The translations under genes and the position numbers were made by a program. A stretch of 64,000 nucleotides of DNA from positions 62,001 to 126,000 of the forward strand of contig CAYWLS010000005.1 in NCBI GenBank assembly GCA_964458605.1. Reading direction: 5' to 3'. The notes below the pieces were generated by a model. It was not told where the DNA came from, did not search any database, and saw nothing but the letters and a program-made list of their open reading frames with translations. Origin of the DNA: JBBSNV01 sp964458605 (GTDB lineage: Bacteria; Pseudomonadota; Alphaproteobacteria; Reyranellales; JAQSWP01). How positions within the stretch are numbered: the first letter of the stretch is position 1; each line of letters begins with the position of its first letter. This document shows, piece by piece, positions 61,145 through 64,000 of this stretch.

Positions 61145-61177
61145 ATTTAAGGGCAGACTATTTTACTTTTCAAGTAA
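61145..61177 (-). promoter_or_regulatory. Promoter of the amide transporter operon with palindromic operator
   Basis: On the minus strand TTGAAA (61173-61168), 17 bases and TTAAAT (61150-61145) make a promoter. The -35 lies within a perfect inverted repeat TTACTTTTCAAGTAA (61163-61177; arms TTACTT/AAGTAA). The minus-strand core CTTGAAAAGT is identical to that before the MarR gene. It is 225-255 bases upstream of the binding-protein ATG, leaving a long leader (60921-61144) in which I see nothing else. Confidence 0.55.
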
Positions 61178-61214
61178 TTTTGCGCCGCGTCGCGAACCGC
61201 GCGCCGGCCGCGCC

Positions 61215-62459
61215 TCAATGCGCGGGAAAGCGCTGCAGGATGCGGAAGTCCAGGCCGTCGGCCTCGGCCAGATAGATATCGGAACGCAGGTGGCGCGCCC
61301 GCATCGAGGCGTTGCCGCGCGCGCCGAAACCGGTCAGCCCCTCGCTGGCCTTGCCCAGCGCGGCGACGTCGAAGGCGCCGGCGCGGCGCACCAGCTCGCC
61401 GTAGAGCCGCACGCCTTCGTAGCAGGACTGGCCGATGGTGTTGGGCATCGGCGCATCGGCGCCGAAGGCGGCGTAGTAACGATCGAGGAAGGCCTCGTTC
61501 TCCGCCGTGCGCATGTTGGACAGATAGCCGGCGGCGAAATAGAGGTTCTCGGCATTGTCGGCACCGATGCCCAGCAGGGTGTTCTCCTCGCTGGCCGCCG
61601 ACAGGCGCAGCATGTGCCGCGCCAGTCCCGATTCGGCGAAGGCGCGGTTGAAGGCGACGCAGTCGTTGCCGACCATCGACACCAGCACCGCATCGGCGCG
61701 CGACTTGCGAATGGCGTCGAGCGTGGCGTCGTAGTCCTCGGTGCCGAACGGCACGAAGGTCTCGCCGACGATCTCGCCGCCGTTCTTGGCGACGTAGCGG
61801 CGCGCCGCCTCGTGCGACACGCGCGGCCAGATATAGTCGTTGCCGGCAAGGTACCAGCGCCGCACATGGCGGTGCTCGGCCATCCAGGCGATCGACGGCC
61901 GCAACTGCAGCGCCGGCGTCTCGCCGATCATGAACACGCCGGGGGTCTGCTCGCCGCCCTCGTAGACCGGCGTATAGACATAGGGCACCCGCCCGCGCAG
62001 CGCGCGCACCAGCGCCAGGCGCACGGCGCTGATATGCATGCCGATCACCGCCTCGGCGCCGCTTTCGGTTACCAGCTTCATGGTCTCTTCGGTGACGATC
62101 TCGGGCGAGCAGCCGGCATCGGTGAACAGCAGTTCGACCTCGCGGCCCTCGATGCCGCCGCGGGCGTTGATCTCCTGCGAGGCCAGCAGCGCGCTGGTCT
62201 GGCAGGACGGCCCCCACAATCCGGCCGGGCCGCTGAGCGGCGCCAGCAAGGCGATGCGCAGCTTGTCGAAACGACGGCGCGGCCCAGGCGTGAAATCGGG
62301 ATGCAGGCTGCGCCGCGCCAGACGCCGTTCGATCAGCACATTGGGCGGCACGACGCGACCGGCCGCCGCGCCGGCGATGCCCCGCGCGCCGTTGCCGTGC
62401 CACAGCCGGGCCATGTCCCTGGCCGCTCGACCGATCGATTTGCTGGCCGACATTGCCAT
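61215..62459 (-). CDS. AmiC-like cytoplasmic amide-sensing protein
   Basis: The 414-residue protein has the type 1 periplasmic binding fold (LRIALLAPLSGPAGLWGPSC, then EINARGGIEGREVELLFTDAG) but no signal peptide, so it stays in the cytoplasm. Sequence markers such as PYVYTPVYEGGEQTPGVFMI and WYLAGNDYIWPRVSHEAARR are those of AmiC, the negative regulator of the Pseudomonas aliphatic amidase operon, and its relatives. A basic, Arg-rich N-terminal extension of about 65 residues is unusual for AmiC. It is divergent from a MarR gene rather than next to an ANTAR-type AmiR, which is not present. It probably senses amides or urea for control of the transporter/formamidase operon. Confidence 0.8.
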   Translation of the reverse strand: MAMSASKSIGRAARDMARLWHGNGARGIAGAAAGRVVPPNVLIERRLARRSLHPDFTPGPRRRFDKLRIALLAPLSGPAGLWGPSCQTSALLASQEINARGGIEGREVELLFTDAGCSPEIVTEETMKLVTESGAEAVIGMHISAVRLALVRALRGRVPYVYTPVYEGGEQTPGVFMIGETPALQLRPSIAWMAEHRHVRRWYLAGNDYIWPRVSHEAARRYVAKNGGEIVGETFVPFGTEDYDATLDAIRKSRADAVLVSMVGNDCVAFNRAFAESGLARHMLRLSAASEENTLLGIGADNAENLYFAAGYLSNMRTAENEAFLDRYYAAFGADAPMPNTIGQSCYEGVRLYGELVRRAGAFDVAALGKASEGLTGFGARGNASMRARHLRSDIYLAEADGLDFRILQRFPAH

Positions 62460-62506
62460 GTCGTCCCCGCCCCGTTTGTCAGCAAACCGTAGCACCCGGC
62501 TGGATG

Positions 62507-62520
62507 CTTGAAAAGTCAAA
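62507..62520 (+). promoter_or_regulatory. Putative MarR operator/-35 between the AmiC-like and marR genes
   Basis: CTTGAAAAGTCAAA contains TTGA-N4-TCAA, a short inverted repeat, and a TTGAAA -35 followed 17 bases later by CATATA (62531-62536). The first ten bases equal the site at the transporter promoter (minus strand, about 61164-61174). It lies 55 bases before the MarR ATG. Confidence 0.5.
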
Positions 62521-62575
62521 CTCTTTGGCTCATATAGGACGGCCAAGAGAACCGCCGTAAAAAGCAACCAACGCC

Positions 62576-63049
62576 ATGAAACAAGCCGCCAAGCAAGCCG
62601 CCAGGCCCGCCGAGAAATCACCGCGCAACCGCCCGATCGCCGACTACCTGGCCTATCTGCTGACCCAGGCCGAGCGGCAGATCAACCAGCGGCTGGACGT
62701 CGAATTCAAGGCCGAGGGGGTACCGGTCGAACAGTGGCGCATCCTCAAGCTGCTGGCCGAGCGCAACGGCCGCTCGATGGTCGACCTGGCGCAGGCGGCG
62801 TTGCTGAAGCACCCGACCCTGACCAAGACCATCGACCGCATGATCTCCCAGGCGCTGGTCTATCGCCGCGCCGACCGCGGCGACGGACGCAAGGTGCTGA
62901 TCTTCGTTTCCGAGCGCGGCAAGCAGGTCAACGAGCGGCTCAACCGGCTGGCCAATCTGCACCAGGACGAGATTGTGGAAAGCTGCGGCAACCGCGACGC
63001 CGAGGAGTTGAAGCGCCTGCTCGAGGGGCTAATCAAAAGGACGGCGTAA
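62576..63049 (+). CDS. MarR family transcriptional regulator
   Basis: The 157-residue protein has the MarR winged helix: VEQWRILKLLAERNGRSMVD, LAQAALLKHPTLTKTIDRMI (recognition helix) and the wing YRRADRGDGRKVLIFV. A Lys/Ala-rich N-terminal tail precedes it. MarR proteins bind short palindromes as dimers and release DNA on binding a small ligand. Divergent placement next to the AmiC-like gene and a shared DNA motif before the transporter operon suggest it controls amide uptake. Its TAA stop is the first three bases of the palindromic element that holds the GIY-YIG gene. Confidence 0.88.
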   Translation: MKQAAKQAARPAEKSPRNRPIADYLAYLLTQAERQINQRLDVEFKAEGVPVEQWRILKLLAERNGRSMVDLAQAALLKHPTLTKTIDRMISQALVYRRADRGDGRKVLIFVSERGKQVNERLNRLANLHQDEIVESCGNRDAEELKRLLEGLIKRTA

Positions 63050-63510
63050 AAATCGTCACCCCGGCCGAGCGCAGCGAGAGCCGGAGCCCATGTCGCGCCA
63101 CAACAGAGTTTTCCTAGGGCGGCGGCTGCAAGCTGTCGTAAAGATCGACCCAGTGCAGGTTCGCCTTTTCGATCAGCTCGATCTTCCACTGTGGTAGCCA
63201 CTTCTTCAGCCGTATCTCCTGCGCGATGGCGCCTTCGGCTGTCGCATAATTCTCATACCAGACCAGCAGCGTAATGTTGTGGGTCTTGGTAAAGCCCTCG
63301 ACAGCTTTGCTGCGATGCTCCCAGATGCGCCGAGCGATATCATTGGTCACGCCGACATAGAGCGTTCCATGCGGCTTATTGGTTGGGATGTACACGAAGT
63401 AGCTGCGGTCTTGCATAGCAGCAGATTACCAACTCTCTACTGCTCTAGGCCGTTCGTTGTATCGACATGGACCCCGGGGTCTCGCTGACGCTCGCCCCGG
63501 GGTGACGAAT
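63047..63510. mobile_element. Palindromic element carrying a GIY-YIG nuclease gene (long copy)
   Basis: The left end TAAAAATCGTCACCCCGG (from 63047) with GAGCGCAGCGAGAGCCGG, and the right end with the inverted repeat ACCCCGGGG (63471-63479) / CCCCGGGGT (63495-63503) then GACGAAT, match the halves of the short copies at 6362-6494 and 13805-13988. Between the halves, where the short copies have a 40-base spacer starting TTTTC and ending near AAGGC, lies a GIY-YIG gene: GTTTTCC touches its stop at 63114, and AGGCCGTTCG (about 63447) lies beyond its start. No target-site duplication is clear. Whether the element moves is inference. Confidence 0.5.
63114..63416 (-). CDS. GIY-YIG nuclease family protein
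   Basis: The 100-residue protein is a stand-alone GIY-YIG domain of the COG2827/YhbQ-like type. It has YFVYIPTN and GTLYVGVTND as the two-strand signature, RRIWEHRSK with the catalytic Arg region, a central GFTKTHNITLLVWYENY and AIAQEIRLKKWLPQWKIELI, where the Glu is the likely metal ligand, with ANLHWVDLYD at the end. Such small proteins occur in multiple copies in many alphaproteobacteria and their role is unclear. The domain nicks or cleaves DNA. It lies inside the repeat element described at 63047-63510, transcribed opposite to MarR. Confidence 0.9.
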   Translation of the reverse strand: MQDRSYFVYIPTNKPHGTLYVGVTNDIARRIWEHRSKAVEGFTKTHNITLLVWYENYATAEGAIAQEIRLKKWLPQWKIELIEKANLHWVDLYDSLQPPP

Positions 63511-63516
63511 CTCAAG

Positions 63517-64000
63517 TCACCGCTTCTGCCAATCCCCCAACTGCTCGACCGCATGGGCGGCGCGGATGGTGGCGGCTTCGTCGAAGTGTTTGCCCACCAG
63601 CATGATGCCGATCGGCAGGCCGTCGACCGTGCCGCAGGGCGCGGTGAAGGCCGGGTGGCCGGACACGTCGAACGGACAGGTGTTCTGCTGCATGTTCAAC
63701 GCCAGGTCGACATAGTCCTCGCGGCTGGCATCGAGGCCGGGAATCTTGGTCGCCGGGAACGGCAGGGTCGGCATGGCCAGCACGTCGTATTTCCGCAGCG
63801 CCGCGTCGTAGGCGGCGCGCAGCCCGACGCGCAGGTTCTGCGCCTTGGCGTGGTAGCGGTTGTGGTAGTGGGTGTGCATGTAGTCGCCCAGCAGCAACAC
63901 GAGTTTCACCGTCTCCGAGACATCGTCGGCGCGGGCCCGCCAGCCGCGCGCGAAAGCCTCCTGCAGGGAGGTGGTGTAGTAGCCCATCCAGTTGTTGCCC
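63517..64000 (-). CDS. Amidase signature family protein, 5' end cut off
   Basis: Only the C-terminal 160 residues are visible; the frame runs off the right edge. It contains YDVLAMPTLPFPATKIPG, a long helix-strand part with NTCPFDVSGHPAFTAPCG and the ending DGLPIGIMLVGKHFDEAATI, which are the C-terminal blocks of amidase-signature hydrolases (GatA/aryl or aliphatic amidase type). The Ser-cisSer-Lys catalytic region lies in the missing part. Amidases of this class hydrolyse amides or act in ring cleavage. Its position beside an AmiC-like sensor and an amide transporter suggests a role in amide use. Confidence 0.85.
   Translation of the reverse strand, partial: GNNWMGYYTTSLQEAFARGWRARADDVSETVKLVLLLGDYMHTHYHNRYHAKAQNLRVGLRAAYDAALRKYDVLAMPTLPFPATKIPGLDASREDYVDLALNMQQNTCPFDVSGHPAFTAPCGTVDGLPIGIMLVGKHFDEAATIRAAHAVEQLGDWQKR

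Noticed and set aside
63047..63510. A standard insertion sequence with transposase
   Set aside because: No transposase-like gene or clear target-site duplication is present; the only gene is a GIY-YIG domain.

Overview
The window is GC-rich and densely coded, with many GTG/TTG starts and ATGA/TGATG start-stop overlaps. The gene content (EipB-like envelope proteins, a Caulobacter-type cpa/tad pilus locus, Tat-exported urea/amide-type binding protein, many CoA-linked catabolic genes) points to a free-living alphaproteobacterium, perhaps of the Rhodospirillales/Reyranella type. The genus is inference only. Nothing indicates a plasmid, phage or CRISPR, and no rRNA or tRNA gene was seen.

Layout. 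0-6.3 kb: housekeeping and envelope genes, including a tandem pair of EipB-like periplasmic proteins, a folB/pteridine-reductase pair with a GTGA overlap, and an L-2-hydroxyglutarate dehydrogenase-like enzyme. 6.8-11.8 kb: a nitronate monooxygenase-like protein, an operon of three secreted proteins of unknown function (two are paralogues), an esterase-like hydrolase and a VOC protein. 11.9-31.6 kb: a CoA-dependent catabolic island with four crotonases, a CaiB/BaiF CoA-transferase, an acyl-CoA dehydrogenase, two SDRs, a thiolase, a P450 next to a divergent TetR regulator with a palindromic operator, two quinone-reductase-like enzymes, a second nitronate monooxygenase and a lone molybdenum hydroxylase large subunit. 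The substrate is unknown; the set resembles terpenoid, steroid or branched/cyclic acid degradation. 32-48.5 kb: a NarL-type response regulator and a sensor-less hybrid histidine kinase, then a complete tight-adherence (Tad/Flp) pilus locus: two near-identical Flp pilins, cpaA-B-C-D-E-F, tadB, tadC, two TadE-like minor pilins, a TadG-like vWA protein and the TPR lipoprotein TadD. 48.5-54.2 kb: an MFS transporter with divergent AraC regulator, an IclR regulator, a decayed aldehyde dehydrogenase, a tiny Gln/Asn-rich protein with a strong terminator and an unrecognised 306-residue protein. 54.2-64 kb: a short-chain amide/urea module with formamidase/acetamidase, an SDR, a five-part Urt/Fmd-type ABC transporter, a cytoplasmic AmiC-like amide sensor, a divergent MarR regulator, and the end of an amidase-signature hydrolase.

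Two patterns stand out. First, a dispersed palindromic element occurs three times, always at gene 3' ends: two short copies (6362-6494 and 13805-13988) and one long copy (63047-63510) that holds a GIY-YIG nuclease gene exactly where the short copies have a small spacer. The short copies look like internally deleted derivatives of the long one. Second, the amide module has the same ten-base core (CTTGAAAAGT) at the putative -35 of both the MarR promoter and the transporter promoter, suggesting that an AmiC-like sensor and a MarR protein replace the classical AmiC/AmiR pair.
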